From NCBI GenBank assembly GCA_905220665.1, contig CAJNAR010000147.1:434001-498000 (forward strand): a stretch of DNA of 64,000 bases, written 5' to 3'. Of this stretch, positions 48,201 through 59,653 are shown piece by piece. The position numbers and the translations under genes were made by a program. Each line of letters begins with the position of its first letter. Within the stretch, counting starts at the first letter, position 1. The notes under the pieces are model-generated. The model ran no database searches, was not told where the DNA came from, and saw nothing but the letters and a program-made list of their open reading frames with translations. The stretch comes from Albugo candida (lineage: Eukaryota; Oomycota; Peronosporomycetes; Albuginales; Albuginaceae).

Positions 48201-50867
48201 CAATCGATGCGGATGGTCTCGTGGGCAGGTCGGTCAGGCAAACTTGAAGGCTTGCGATGCGTTGTCTGCAAACAGTACTGTTATCTCCAGGCGGTTGCAT
48301 GTACAAAGTGTCGACATGGATCGACGGTCGGCTGCTTTGAGCACTACAAAGACATGTGCGCGTGTGAGAAGGAATCGTATTATGTGCGGCTGTCACGATT
48401 CCCATCAACTCATTTAACATCTCTGATATCGGCTTTGGAAGATCGATTAGACAGTGTTCGGAAATGGCACACACGTGCAGAGGCGATTCTGCGCGGAGGA
48501 CCTTCAGACACACAGCTTCCAAGACGAACAATAAAATATGAAGATCTTGAGAGTCTAAGAGATGAAGGGAAGCAATGGAAGGGTGGCTCGGAGGATCTGT
48601 TACGGCAAATAGACGCAGCTCTCCAGTCGGTCACACCTTGGATCAAGCAGGTCGAAGCTACGTTGAAGATGCAAGTGCAACAAGCGAAGATAAATGCCAT
48701 CTTTTCTGTCGATTCAGTATTGACCCAGCTCAAGTCGCTTGATATCACAAGAAAGCAGCTGCTTGTATCTCCCCCGCAAAGTGTCAGCAAAGATCTATCA
48801 GACAGGATCATCAAAGCACAATCGATCAAAGAAAGGATGCAAACCGCGCTCGAGTCTTTAGATCGATTGCGATCAAATGAACCTCAGCATCACGAAAGCA
48901 TACCAATGGAGAGAAAGTCAGTAAAAGCTTTGCAGCTCACCAATTTACAAATTACGGAATTGATGGACGAAATGGACGATATAATTCAACAATTTAGCGC
49001 AATGGACTTTGTTGCGAGCGCGGACATGACGCGATTGAATGATGCGAAGGAGTATTTATCGCTTTTATGTGAAACAAATACTTCTTTTATAAAAATCGCT
49101 CATCGCCTTAAAGTGATTGGGAAGCGAGAGGCTGTTGTGCTCGATAGACGCGAAACGAAAAAAATGGATTTTACGGATATTGAGGCTGACATGGGCGTCA
49201 TATTTGGCTCTCATGCGATAATGGAGAATTCCTGTCAGAAGTTACTGCAGCGCATCGTCGAATGGAGGAACAAGCATGGCGACTTTGCGTTTCGGAAGGC
49301 TGATTCCTTGATATCTATGCTGGAAAGAACCACGACGATGCGGTACATCGTCGAGTCGGCGGTAGACGATTTGACTCGAGATCCCGAAGAAATAGAGGCG
49401 CTCTGGAACGATCTTTGTCTTTTACTTATCATTCCAAATAAAATGGAAGAATTTGGAAAGCATCTTTTAGCATGGAAGAAATGGGAAATTAAAGTTCACA
49501 ACGCATTGTATCCATCACATTCTTCAAGTAAAACAGGAGGCTCACGTACCAGAAAGAAGCCAACATCTGCGCTCAAAAAGCGACCTAGTTTACAAGACTT
49601 GGAAACGTGGTACAAAACCGCGGAGGAATGTTTCGTTCCGGTAGCCTCAAATCTCCGGAAGCTTCTTGCTGAAGAAATACAACGATGTCATGAGTGGGAA
49701 GCCAATTTACGCGCTTTATTCCTTTCCCCTGTCAAAGAAACAAAGCAAGTCTCGGCATTACTTTCTCAAGCAATCACCAAATTGGAACGATTTCATCAGC
49801 GAGAAATACATCCGAGCATGCGAGTTCATTGTGTTTGTCGACAGGTACTCTCCGAGAAGGCAAAAATGGTCACGTGCAATGTCTGCAGATCTTTATTCCA
49901 CCACCGATGTGTGAATTATCCTGCATTTTCAGCGACTGTTTTGAATGGAGAGGAGCCATTCACATGCTCTTCATGTGTGGACGCAAAAATAAACTCCAAA
50001 GATCACAGTGGTATCAAATCGTCTTCCACAGAATTGAATGTGGCAACGCTATACTGCATCTGTCGAGATGATCGTGAAGATTCCACAATGATTTGCTGCG
50101 ATTTTTGTGATGAATGGTACCACATCCAATGCATTGGGATGAATGTGGGTATGGTGGATCACATGGAAGCGTATCGATGTCAGCGATGTCTACTATGCCA
50201 GAACTTGTATTATTTAGACAAGCTTGCCATTGAGAAGGATAGTCTTGGTAATCGACCAGGTTTGGCCAAGATCCAAGCGCTTCTTGGGCAGTTGGAATGC
50301 TCACTGGTGTCGATGCCTCAAAATGGACAAGATTTGATTGCGTATATGAAGCTTGTGAGCGATGTCGATGTCTCTGTAAAGTCTTTTGCAGATGCGTTCC
50401 TTTCTCGTTTTTCAGCCGAGAACTTTAGCAATATTGAGATTGAGGTGGAGGAGAAGAACATTATGCTATTGATGCAGCAAATGACCGATTTGGAGATTGA
50501 TTTAGAGCAATCGTATGCGAGTTTGATTGCTGTTCATTGGTGCCTTCGAGCTTGCCAATTAGTACTCACATGTACTCGACCACCCAAATACGCGCATCTC
50601 GTCATTTTACTGCTTGATGTGAAGAATATTAAACATTTGGCATCACATGAGGATTACACGCGTATCCAGCGAGCCATCCAAGATCATGTTGAGAAAGCGA
50701 CAGCATGGATTCAGCATGTTCGGGCTCTTCAAATAAATCCGTCCGATTTTGAGCAATCAGTCTTGAAACTGGATAAGGAACGTCATGAGTTGTCTCGATT
50801 TCTTGAATTACCTGCTGCTGAAGTCAAGTTCATTCGAGACTCGAAGCATTTACTTTGCGGACAGTAG
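45262..50867 (+). CDS. KDM5: KDM5/JARID1 histone H3K4 demethylase with complete domain set, three exons, 1831 aa
   Basis: join(45262..45371, 45431..46678, 46730..50867), 5496 bases in frame. Domains in order: JmjN (CPVFYPTEKEFEDPLKYIS, continued in exon 2 with GICKIVPPRGW); ARID at about 85-185 (FLYRKKTPMQTLPRIQGQLL, LGRGGYKRVSE); PHD1 at about 460-510 (CDRWDRMILCDSCKSGYHLF); JmjC at about 665-805 with the iron ligands in CWHVEDHNFYSISYLH and YHAGFNHGFN, and GAPKTWYGVP between; the C5HC2 zinc finger at about 955-1010 (CVVCKQYCYLQAVACTKC); a PLU-1 helical region; PHD2 at about 1485 (CVCRQVLSEKAKMVTCNVC); PHD3 at about 1560 (CICRDDREDSTMICCDFCDE). The iron ligands (HxE...H) are present, so an active Fe(II)/2-oxoglutarate demethylase of H3K4me3/me2 is expected. 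Confidence 0.95.
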
Positions 50868-50993
50868 CCACAGGCTCGATGTTGGCCAAATCGGCTCGAT
50901 GTCGAGCGATTAATGAAATGAGCAGGTTGAGGTTGAGTGTAGGTAGTAGGTTGTATTGCTCAGAATCCATTATATCATGTAAAAGCCTGCGTA

Positions 50994-51340
50994 CTATAAT
51001 TCACGCTGACCGATCATTTTGGTCACCGCAATCGCTGCGGTATACGAATTTGCAGCATACATATCGAAATCATTGTATTCTGCGTGAACGCCAGTCATAA
51101 ATTGGCGTGGAAGCTCGGGAGTTCCTTCTGGGCAAGTGAATGTTGCTTGTCGATGGAAACCTTGTTTGGGTTGAGTTATTGCCAAATGATCCAAATGAAA
51201 TCTCGCAGCGTTTGCTGAATCGATCAGTCGTTCCTGACGCACAAGTACCAAGTGGCTTACTAAACTGATAAAAGCTTTTGTGAATAAATTACCTCTGATG
51301 CAGTTTCCGTGCTCTTGCTTGCGGGCATCCAAGAAGCCAT
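50994..51340 (-). CDS. Unrecognised small protein, two exons, 95 aa
   Basis: complement(join(50994..51233, 51293..51340)), 288 bases in frame. The ATG at 51340 opens MASWMPASKSTETASE; after a 59-base intron (GTAATT...CGTCAG) the protein continues ERLIDSANAARFHLDHLAIT, then FHRQATFTCPEGTPELPRQF, EYNDFDMYAANSYTAAIAV and ends MIGQREL. No signal peptide or membrane segment is obvious. I do not recognise it; the composition is that of a folded small protein. The intron is needed because the open frame has no ATG of its own upstream that fits. It ends 126 bases from the convergent KDM5 stop. Confidence 0.55.
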
Positions 51341-52130
51341 CTTAGCTGTGAAGAAACTCGACATTTCTGTGGTATGAATATCAGTTAATAGGCGCGATCC
51401 AAGCCCCTGCTTATTGGCTATAATGTGTCATCACGATTGTGGTGTGAAAGTAGTCAATAGCTGATGCAGTGATTTTTTATATTTTATAAGAATTTTATTA
51501 TTTGCAAAAGGTAATGCTCATTACAAGTTCTACTACATAGATGCATACGTGACATTTTTCGACTATAGAGCTCTCTACACAGCTGGTTGAATGAACCTTT
51601 GCGACATTGAAATCGATAGAATATACGTTGGTTGGTCAAATACAAAAGCAATGTGCGCACATTCCACCAGCTGTGTGATTGTCTGTGTTTTTTTTACCTG
51701 ACCAGAATTTATATTATAGAGCAAAATTAAGTCGTAACGAAATTACGAACAACACGCAATTGTTGCTGACATTCTAGTCGACACAATCAAAACAGTAAAT
51801 AAGACGAGCCGAACATCGTTGTGTGTGCCCCAAACCTTTAACTCATATCTATGCGACAAACGGTGTTCTTTTTCTACGTGAATCACCACCTGACGATGAC
51901 TCCATACAAACTTGGCAACAGCTGCACGATACCACTTTGCAAACCTTTCCTTCTCTCGTGTCGCAGCCATGCTGCAACACGCTTTATCCATTCTTTACAA
52001 AGCTATTGGTTCAGGCGACAGTACGCTGATAAAGAAGAGTGAATTTGTTGTTCGACTTTTTCCTTTCCTCCATTGCTTTCTTACCACAAAGTGGGCAAAT
52101 TAGGAACAAAAAGAGACGTTTACACATAAT
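51341..52130. other. Intergenic, about 790 bases, with one doubtful short frame
   Basis: A minus-strand ATG frame at 51743-51991 codes 82 residues (MDKACCSMAATREKERFAKW at the start) followed by a possible GTATGG donor; no family is recognised and it may be chance. The rest is AT-rich, with ATATTTTATAAGAATTTTATT near 51480. No RNA gene seen. Confidence 0.3.
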
Positions 52131-52754
52131 ATGATGTTAGACGAGGAATCGATGGCACAAGTCCGGAGAATCACTCCGCTGCTCCAAGTGTGCCGACTCA
52201 CTCCTATGCCTTGTTTACGAAGAGGATCACACAATTCTTTTCTTTCGACAATATCGAAATTTATGGTGACGACGAGAAAATGTACGGAAGGTGGGAAGAG
52301 AATCCGCTACTATGTCATTCAAACCATACTGTTACCTGAAGCATCTCAACCAGTAGCGACAAGAAGACCGAGTTTTGTATCACTTCCAAGTATCCAGGCA
52401 CAGCAGCGTGCCGCCGAGAGACAAAATTTATGCATAGAGCGTCGATTCTCTCAATTTATTCGCTTTCGATGCAGTCTGATCGATACTCTTTGCCCAGATG
52501 CCGAATTTATAGACTGCACTTATTGCAATTATCTATTACGTTTCTTCACGACAGCTTGGATGCAACCCTGGTCGTTTTTGAAATTTGCGCCGAGCGTTCA
52601 CCTGAAGAAAAGAATTTTGATCTCTTTTCTCAACGATTTGGTATGCCAAACACGGCTTCGACTAAGCCGACATCCTACCTGCGAGACCTTCCACTTGATA
52701 TCGGCATTGTTATCGAGTTTTTTGAACGACAGAGTTTATTTCTCATTCACATAA
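52131..52754 (+). CDS. PX-like domain protein, 207 aa
   Basis: Open frame from ATG 52131. Residues about 40-190 follow the pattern of a phox-homology (PX) domain: an N-terminal strand region KFMVTTRKCTEGG, RIRYYVIQTILLP, the RRFSQFIRFRCSLIDTL segment that corresponds to the RR/RYS-x-F phosphoinositide-binding core, a C-rich stretch in place of the PxxP loop, then KKRILISFLNDLVCQTRLRL and a final helix FHLISALLSSFLND. PX domains bind PI3P and recruit proteins to endosomes. The match is by pattern only and the proline loop is poor. The C-terminus (VYFSFT) may be read into an intron, since another frame stays open to 52798. Confidence 0.4.
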   Translation: MMLDEESMAQVRRITPLLQVCRLTPMPCLRRGSHNSFLSTISKFMVTTRKCTEGGKRIRYYVIQTILLPEASQPVATRRPSFVSLPSIQAQQRAAERQNLCIERRFSQFIRFRCSLIDTLCPDAEFIDCTYCNYLLRFFTTAWMQPWSFLKFAPSVHLKKRILISFLNDLVCQTRLRLSRHPTCETFHLISALLSSFLNDRVYFSFT

Positions 52755-52810
52755 CGCTCCTGCTATATCTTTTTTCCAACACAATTGTTGACGATTAGGC
52801 GCATGCAAAA

Positions 52811-53056
52811 ATGGTGAGTCATCACTATGTGTCAAAATTCTCGAGTTTTTACGTCGTTAAGACGCTCGGACTCGGACGGATACAAGCAGAAGGTGTTGTT
52901 AAAATCGAAAGTGATGGTGCTGATTATTTGGATTTAACCAAAACACGAATGAAAATGGTATCAAAGGCGGGAACCTTATTGTGTGTGCATCATGTGGAAG
53001 ACGCTCAGGCTTCGAAGAATTATTGGGAGGGGATCATGCAACCATACAAGTCATGA
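52811..53056 (+). CDS. Hypothetical 81-aa frame, possibly a spliced gene
   Basis: ATG at 52811, stop at 53054-53056. The second half (GVVKIESDGADYLDLTKTR, LLCVHHVEDAQASKNYWEG) has a protein-like composition. The start codon is followed at once by GTGAGT, a good donor, so the true product may join ATG to an acceptor near 52861 with the same downstream frame. It could also be a terminal exon of the PX-like gene. Not recognised. Confidence 0.3.
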   Translation: MVSHHYVSKFSSFYVVKTLGLGRIQAEGVVKIESDGADYLDLTKTRMKMVSKAGTLLCVHHVEDAQASKNYWEGIMQPYKS

Positions 53057-53590
53057 AAGGAGTGCGTTGTTGAAGCGGGATCTCTGGCTGGTCTGCGGAC
53101 AATTGAGTGATAACGATGACTTGGATACATGCTTCTAGCTCAATATATGATGTAGTGATCATGGAAGTCAGTGTCTTTGTCGATTGATATCGCAGCCATA
53201 CACATCACGATGGAAAAGACTCATTGTGTGACGAGGATCATTACGTGTCCTTCGACGTCGGTGTGATCTACAATTCTCTCTTATTTGAAATCACTCTTAA
53301 ATACCTCATTTATGGATTTATTTCTTCGCGAGCATTCAATGTAACGAATAGACTAAAAGCGAAAAGCTTTTACAGCATCCGTTTTCTCAGTGTGTTTAAT
53401 CCAAATCTTAGTTCTCTATGATGTGAATTCGATGATAATCCAAGATCTTGACGAGGAGCAGTGAGAGCAATCAACTAGATCAGGACTTGACGGAAAGCCT
53501 GGAGTAGCAAAGCTACATCACTAACGTTTCCACTAAGCACTATACAATTCACACGTTCACAAGACGACGGGGCACGGAATCCAGGGAACG
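53057..53590. other. Intergenic, about 530 bases
   Basis: No supported gene; a 65-codon frame at 53224-53421 has no features. It presumably includes the promoter of the RhoGAP gene, but no motif is recognised. Confidence 0.4.
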
Positions 53591-55474
53591 ATGTCGTTAA
53601 AAATAGAAGCAAAATCGATGAGGTCAAAGTCCGAGGACTTTGACCAGAGAAAAGCACCGCCTGCATGTAGTCTGACCAAGTCACCCAGAATCAGATCGAA
53701 TGCCAAACGTTCCGACGAGAATCGCAATTCGCCAAGTCAGCGCTTGAGAAATCCACTTTCTGATCTGAAGGCATCTTTTGCAGGTTCTGCGACCAGACTT
53801 TCGAATTCTATGAATCTCGCGATGGGTAGGAATCGTTCCAAGCATCTTAATGTGACCGATAGCTGTACATCTATTCCAACAGAGCAGCTGCGTATACAGT
53901 TTGAAGGTCTTGTTCACAATGATATGAATACGCTTCGGTCGACGGAAAAGCATGCGACCGGATGGTCCTATTCGAAATGTGATCGTCCTGGCAACTCTTT
54001 GGTTCTACAAAGTGCCAAATTACTCGTGAAGCAATTTGGGGCCGAGTTGGCCTTGATGCATTGTCGAACCGAAGACTTTGTTCCAGAGTTATTTCATATG
54101 TTACGTCACAAACTCATTTGCCACGGTGGCTTGGAATTCCAGCACATATATCGTGCCTCAGCAGAAAACGAGTCTTTGCTCAAGGCGAAGGAAGCAATTG
54201 ACGCAGGACGATTCGATGTTTTCGAATATAGCGACCCAACGATTTATGCATGCTTGATAAAGCAATTATTACGCGAGCTTCCATTGCCTTTATTTGGGAA
54301 GATACCGCAAGACGTTTTAGACTGCATATTGAGCGACGTCAGCGACATTTCTGATAGCTACTCATACGGGTGTGTGAAAACGTCATCGGATTATGCGCTT
54401 CCATCAGACAACATGACTATGAATGGAATCATTCAACGGATTTTGGTTTATTTTCCACCGCAAGAGTGGCATGTATTATTATGGCTATTGGATCACATGT
54501 TGGAGGTCGCTTCTTACGAGTATCATAACAGTATGAATGTGACGGCTATCTCCATTGTGATGGCTCCTAATTTGTATACTATCAACCCAAGCGATGTGTA
54601 TGAAGCAACGAAAATCATAGGTCAAGTCGCGGAGTTGTTTAAGGCTCTACTTATATGGCGTCACAATACTTTTAAACATAGCGAACAAGAAGCACATCAA
54701 GTCTCAATGGAGAGCTTGATTACCAGCGATGAAAACGTGGATTTGCCCTTAGCGACTCTATCACCTTCCAGGTCCAGTCACAGAGAAAGAAGCGAATGCT
54801 TTGATACGCACAAGTATGTAGACCTAGAAATGATATATCACACAAAGGCATTGACTCACATGATACAGGAGAGTTTTGTGACGTGTGTTTCTCTTTTTAT
54901 TGCATCCGGAGAGCCTACAAGGGAACTCGATAAAGACTACTGTATTTGCGAGTCACTCTATCTCTCTCACCAGAATCGTTTTGTCCAAAACTGCTCACTC
55001 AGAACAAAGCAAGGGATTTACTGTGCATGGGCTTTAGTGATATGTGATTGCATCACTACATCTCACGCCGAAGCGAGAAAAAAGCTATCTGTGCTCATGA
55101 GCTCGCCTAATACTCCGCAATTAGAAATGGATTCAACGTTGGATTTTTGGCTAAGCACAGTATTGAGAATTGAAAGCTTTCACTCAAAGCTCCGGGCTGA
55201 AAGGCAAGCCCACCTGAAAATGAATATGTTACGTGCACGATTTGGTCTCAGTATTGACATGATACCACAATGGCAATCGATACCATATACATGGAAGTAT
55301 TCTCATTGCCAAGCAGACGAAATAATGCTGGCATTTTGGAGAAGTCCCTTGGAAATGTCACTCCATCCCGATACCAGCAAGGAAACACGAGTTCATGCGA
55401 TGTCTTACATGAAAAAGTACGAGTCGTTGAGGCATTACTTGCTTGTGAACCAGAGTTCTTCCTTAAGAACATAG
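53591..55474 (+). CDS. RhoGAP domain protein, 627 aa
   Basis: Single exon from ATG 53591. An N-terminal Ser/Arg-rich region of 125 residues precedes a RhoGAP domain at about 150-360: FVPELFHMLRHKLICHGGLE, then HIYRASAENE with the catalytic Arg finger in the normal place (consensus GIYR-SG; here HIYRAS), LIKQLLRELPLPLFGKIPQD, WLLDHMLEVASYEYHNSMNV and TAISIVMAPNLY. The domain would stimulate GTP hydrolysis by a Rho/Rac GTPase and so act on actin or membrane traffic. The C-terminal 260 residues have no domain that I recognise; they hold CxxSL-type hydrophobic helices and could form another fold. No introns or odd base use. Confidence 0.85.
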   Translation: MSLKIEAKSMRSKSEDFDQRKAPPACSLTKSPRIRSNAKRSDENRNSPSQRLRNPLSDLKASFAGSATRLSNSMNLAMGRNRSKHLNVTDSCTSIPTEQLRIQFEGLVHNDMNTLRSTEKHATGWSYSKCDRPGNSLVLQSAKLLVKQFGAELALMHCRTEDFVPELFHMLRHKLICHGGLEFQHIYRASAENESLLKAKEAIDAGRFDVFEYSDPTIYACLIKQLLRELPLPLFGKIPQDVLDCILSDVSDISDSYSYGCVKTSSDYALPSDNMTMNGIIQRILVYFPPQEWHVLLWLLDHMLEVASYEYHNSMNVTAISIVMAPNLYTINPSDVYEATKIIGQVAELFKALLIWRHNTFKHSEQEAHQVSMESLITSDENVDLPLATLSPSRSSHRERSECFDTHKYVDLEMIYHTKALTHMIQESFVTCVSLFIASGEPTRELDKDYCICESLYLSHQNRFVQNCSLRTKQGIYCAWALVICDCITTSHAEARKKLSVLMSSPNTPQLEMDSTLDFWLSTVLRIESFHSKLRAERQAHLKMNMLRARFGLSIDMIPQWQSIPYTWKYSHCQADEIMLAFWRSPLEMSLHPDTSKETRVHAMSYMKKYESLRHYLLVNQSSSLRT

Positions 55475-56347
55475 ATTTCGGACATTATAGCCGCTGAAGA
55501 ATCCGAGCAAGGGTTTGTGCACTAGTGTGAAAATAATGATACAAAAACGCAGAGGTCGACATTGATACGGCTAATATCCATTTCGTCGATGCAATTTGTT
55601 CGTATCACTGTCCCGGGTCTTGTTTTGAGTTGGCAGTGTAGTTGGAATAGGATGTTGCGAGTGATTTATTTACGTAAAATTTGAATGAATTAATAATTGC
55701 AGCCCATCTCGAAGGGTAGTATCCTGCATTACCATAGCATACACTTCTATGCGTATAGACTCTAACGTCCCCTGCATCATTTACTTAAGCAGAAAGCGTA
55801 CGAGATATGCCATAAAATGCTGTGCTTGTAGATTCGTTCAAGTTGCAAGAATTTTGTACAATCGTTGCGGGACGGACACTATCAAATCTGCTTTGAGATC
55901 ACCCTGCAAACAGATCACCATTTCTACTGCTTCTAACGAGTTACTAGTCCGGCTGGTCGAATATGTCGTTAACTACCAGTGTGGTGTCGCTGGAGAATAC
56001 AGAACTTTATACAGAAGACGGGAATCGGTTGAATATGGGCCTCTTTCAGTTCATCGCGACCTTGAGAAAACACACTTCTAGATCAAACTGACAGTCCATA
56101 AACTCAGAACGCAGGACAGAGCTCTATCATGAGCACCTGCTTCCGTAGGTTACTACACACTTGATTCCTTTACAACTGCTCAGTAGGGCGAAGAGTTGAG
56201 AATAGAACGGAAAAGAGATTTGTCCAGCGTCCAACCCACCCAGAGATGCACTCCCTGTGGCTGATCCTGCTAGTGATGAGCTCGCGCGCGGAAGAAGATC
56301 ATGCAGCTCATGAATAACGTAATTCAAAACCACATGCTTGCATTGTA
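55475..56347. other. Convergent intergenic region, about 870 bases
   Basis: Lies between the stop codons of the RhoGAP gene (+) and Sec15 (-). A 110-codon ATG frame at 55749-56081 (+, MRIDSNVPCIIYLSRKRTRY) has no domain and is probably chance or a dubious small gene. A GC-rich segment at 56225-56300 (GAGCTCGCGCGCGG) differs from the surrounding AT-rich DNA. No RNA gene recognised. Confidence 0.35.
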
Positions 56348-59300
56348 CTATTTACGAAAAGACTTGACAACAGATCCAATGATACCTTTCCCTTTTTTTG
56401 CTCCATGATGTCCCGATCCACCCCAAAATCTATTCTTCGAGTCTTTCATCTTTTCACTGATTGAAGCAACATTATCCGGTGATAGCTGAGGAAAATTCTT
56501 CGAGGTTCCTCTGTGCGAAAATCAATCATATAAATGAGACGTAAATGGAAAAAAAAGTTGTACCGGGATTGTGGGTCCAGAAATATCTCCAAGTTGCCTG
56601 AAATAAGCAAATCGATTATCTGACTCAACGCCGAAAAGCTCTCGCGCAAATGATGGATTTTTAATCCATCGATAAATTCCAATAATGCATCTAAATTTCG
56701 CTTCAGATTCATTATCGCTGCAGGAGTTATCTTCTTGATGTTTGGACCATATAGAATTTGCTCCAGAGATTTGGAGATGTGGATGCATGAAGCGAAATGA
56801 ACTGCTTCTCGGACTGAAGTTGGTAACTCAGAAAGCTGAGCAAAGGTGACTTGTAGATAGCTAATAAGATCCCACATTGCGGGGTCTGGTTGCACAGATG
56901 CTTCAGCAGGTGTCCAATTCATGTAGTAGAAGGAATTGACCAGCTCATCAATCTTTTTAATCTTAAAGCAAAATCAGTAAAGCAGTTTTTGAATCGGATG
57001 CCAGTAAGAAATAGTACCATCAGCTCACAAACCATATCTTGCGCTCTCGTCATTGTATTCTCAAACCTACAATAGATATGAAAATGCACTGTCGTTTGAA
57101 AGCGACTTTCTTACTGTTTCTTGGCACCCGCTTTACTCAGTGGCTTTGTAATGACGTCAGAATCCGCATTGTGCTTGACATGTGTGTGATTTGTGACGCC
57201 AAACTTATACGTGCGAGACTCCCATGCGCCAGTCTGATGTCTGACAACATGATCGAATCGATCACATGCTACAGCAAGGTAGGAAGCATTGACTCCCATG
57301 ACCACAACCTGCGAATACTCTTCATAAATGACTTGCGAGGAAGAAAGTCGAAAGAAGTACCATGGAAACTTGGAGATCGGAGCTGTCGTCTATCCAATTA
57401 TTCAATATCTCATTCAAGTATCCCAGAGCTTCGATCGTATCATCACGCACGGCGTCTCCCCAATCATTGATATTCAAGAACCTAAAACGCAATCAGGAAA
57501 GCCAAATCATCACCATTCCAGCTACCTCACACACCTTTCATAATCAAACATCATTTGGATCAAGGTCTCTACTGATCGGCAGCTTTTTCGAACAATCTAG
57601 CACATGCAAGTTTCAAAGCATTACCTCGTTTATAATGCGTGGGTACCTCGGTAAACGGCAGAGTGATAGAATTCTGGCTCAAGTCAAATTTTTTTAGCAG
57701 TGCTTCATTCCCGGAAATCCCACACAGGTCGAACGTCTGAAAGGTAAAGGCTTCATATGTGCTCAACATGCAAAAGGTAAAATTTGGTGTACATCTTTAA
57801 TCTCCGTCTTGCTGATGTGAACATGCGTAAAAGTGTCTTCTGAAAGGAACTGCCTCAGATTTCTTCCGACGCACACACGCACATTATACATTTTCCTTGA
57901 AAAGACATCGAAACCACTTACGCTTTGGTATCCGTCAGCAAAGAGTGCCGAAAATGAGGTCCAAGCTTGCGAAATGCATCAAATATCGATGTTGTGTTAT
58001 ATTGATGCAGTTCATCCCCAAGAGTGCGAGCACACGTAATTGCATTCTGTTTCAGCTCCAGGATTGATTCAGGGCTTCTGGTCCTCAAAATGGAAGCAGT
58101 GACAATCCCACACATCGATTGAATTATGTGTTGGAATGTTCCGTTAATGTCTTTCTTGCTGAGAAGATCGCCTTGCGTGTACCTCCAAATAAAATGCTCG
58201 ACGCAAAATGCCCCCGTGAATTTCTTAAGAAGTATCTGATGCTGACCCATAAACTTTTCCGGTGTTATCATTGCAACATCGCCTGTCAGAAATGCCGGGA
58301 GCTGGAGCTGAGGCTACATGACATCAGAAGTACATTATCACAAAGAGCTGGAAAGAATCGCATTGAAAAACAAATCCTACCAGACGATTGGCATTGTAAT
58401 AGGTGGCAAGTTCGGATAGTTCGCCCATTTCCCGAAATACGTGAAGAGTGCGGAGAATGGGAGATATAATCTCAAGTGTTCGCTTCATATAGGCTTCGTG
58501 AACGCCATCACGAGTGAGTGGGACGTCTTTCTCTGCGATGGGGATCCCCCGTGTTGAAGAATTCTCGTATCTCTGTGCCGATCCGCTTATGAAACTGCCT
58601 AGCAAGTTTGTTTTCTCGAGTGGTTTAGACCTCGGGGAGAGCAAGAAGTTCTCTTGCTTCGTGATTATGCTGCTACCCTCGTTCTTGCCACGATTCTCAA
58701 GTATTTCTTCCTCGAATTGCTGCTCATACATTTGGTTTTCGGATCGATCGGTAGCTGCATCGCCAATCTCCTGAAAAGAACGCTTGTATCAGACGGAATC
58801 CAGCATGGATAGAGACATATAATACGAGAGAAGAAGCACGAATATGTTGTAGCCAACTCGATACGCTCTTTTTGGCTTCTTCCTTGATCTTATTAAGTGA
58901 AAGATCTATCCATCTATTCATTTGCTGAAGAAATACTTTTCCCTGCACAATCGTACATTTACAACCAAAACGAATAATTTTGAATCAACCTACCCGGAAC
59001 GATGCGACCTCGATGCGTAGATCTTGTACAAGTTTGTATGCGTGGAATAATTTGCCTCCATTTATGTAGCTGTCAACTCGGGAAGCTAATCCAACCTGCG
59101 AGTATTCCAACAAACTTGAACTGCACATTTCAGAGATAAATTGTACTAACGATTCGTTGACACTGTGCGAGTTTATCGAGGGATTCATCAATATGTCGCT
59201 GCGTTTGTAAATGAGATTGTAGCGAGTCATCCGCTGCTAAAACAGGTTGAGTCGCATCTTTCAATTGCATTTGGAAGCTCAAAACGTTTTCCTAGCGACA

Positions 59301-59653
59301 ATAGTGAGTTATCTGAATCTTTGATATGTCGCCGTTCGCACCTGAACTCGTATCATGTCCGACTTCATCCGTATGAGCTCTTCGATTGCATTCACAAAGT
59401 CTTGATGGTTTGTATCGCACACGTCACGTATTTCCGTTTCTTTGGCCAAAGCAAATGCTCGAAGATTTGCTACTCTTGCAAATGCGAGTGGTTCATTTCA
59501 TCAATTTTCCACAAAATCATTTGATTTCTTCGTACTTGAAAACTTGTTCTCGCAGTGTCGCTCAACGGCGACCTGAATACCGGTCGCAAGCTTTGTATGA
59601 CATTGTGCAGTGTTTTCTACGAGCGCTCCCCACTTTGGCTCATCTTTAGACAT
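56348..59653 (-). CDS. EXOC6: Exocyst complex subunit Sec15/EXOC6, at least eleven exons
   Basis: Starts at ATG 59653 (MSKDEPKWGALVENTAQCHT). Exons assigned with frame continuity: 59536-59653, 59342-59469, 59151-59291, 58994-59095, 58826-58942, 58381-58770, 57922-58313. More follow, including one ending near 57619 and one at about 56460-56920; the last holds VASISEKMKDSKNRFWGG and ends KSFRK at 56348. Family matches: NHQDFVNAIEELIRMKSDMI, SHLQTQRHIDESLDKLAQCQ, GGKLFHAYKLVQDLR, WIDLSLNKIKEEAKKSVSSW, SPILRTLHVFREMGELSELA, FCVEHFIWRYTQGDLL, the FPQLSPDN-EKMKDS tail. Sec15 links the exocyst to Sec4/Rab11 on secretory vesicles and tethers them at the plasma membrane. Exon borders between 56920 and 57620 were not resolved. 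Confidence 0.85.

Noticed and set aside
51743..51991. 82-codon minus-strand frame, MDKACCSM...
   Set aside because: No family, and a possible intron follows at once; not enough to call a gene.
52880..52935. QKVLLKSKVMVLI frame resembling the start of Rab7 (KKVLLK)
   Set aside because: The GDSGVGK P-loop that must follow is absent and the frame stops; coincidence.
55749..56081. 110-codon plus-strand frame in the RhoGAP/Sec15 gap
   Set aside because: Cys/Arg-rich without recognisable fold or motif, and placed between two 3' ends; kept only as a note.
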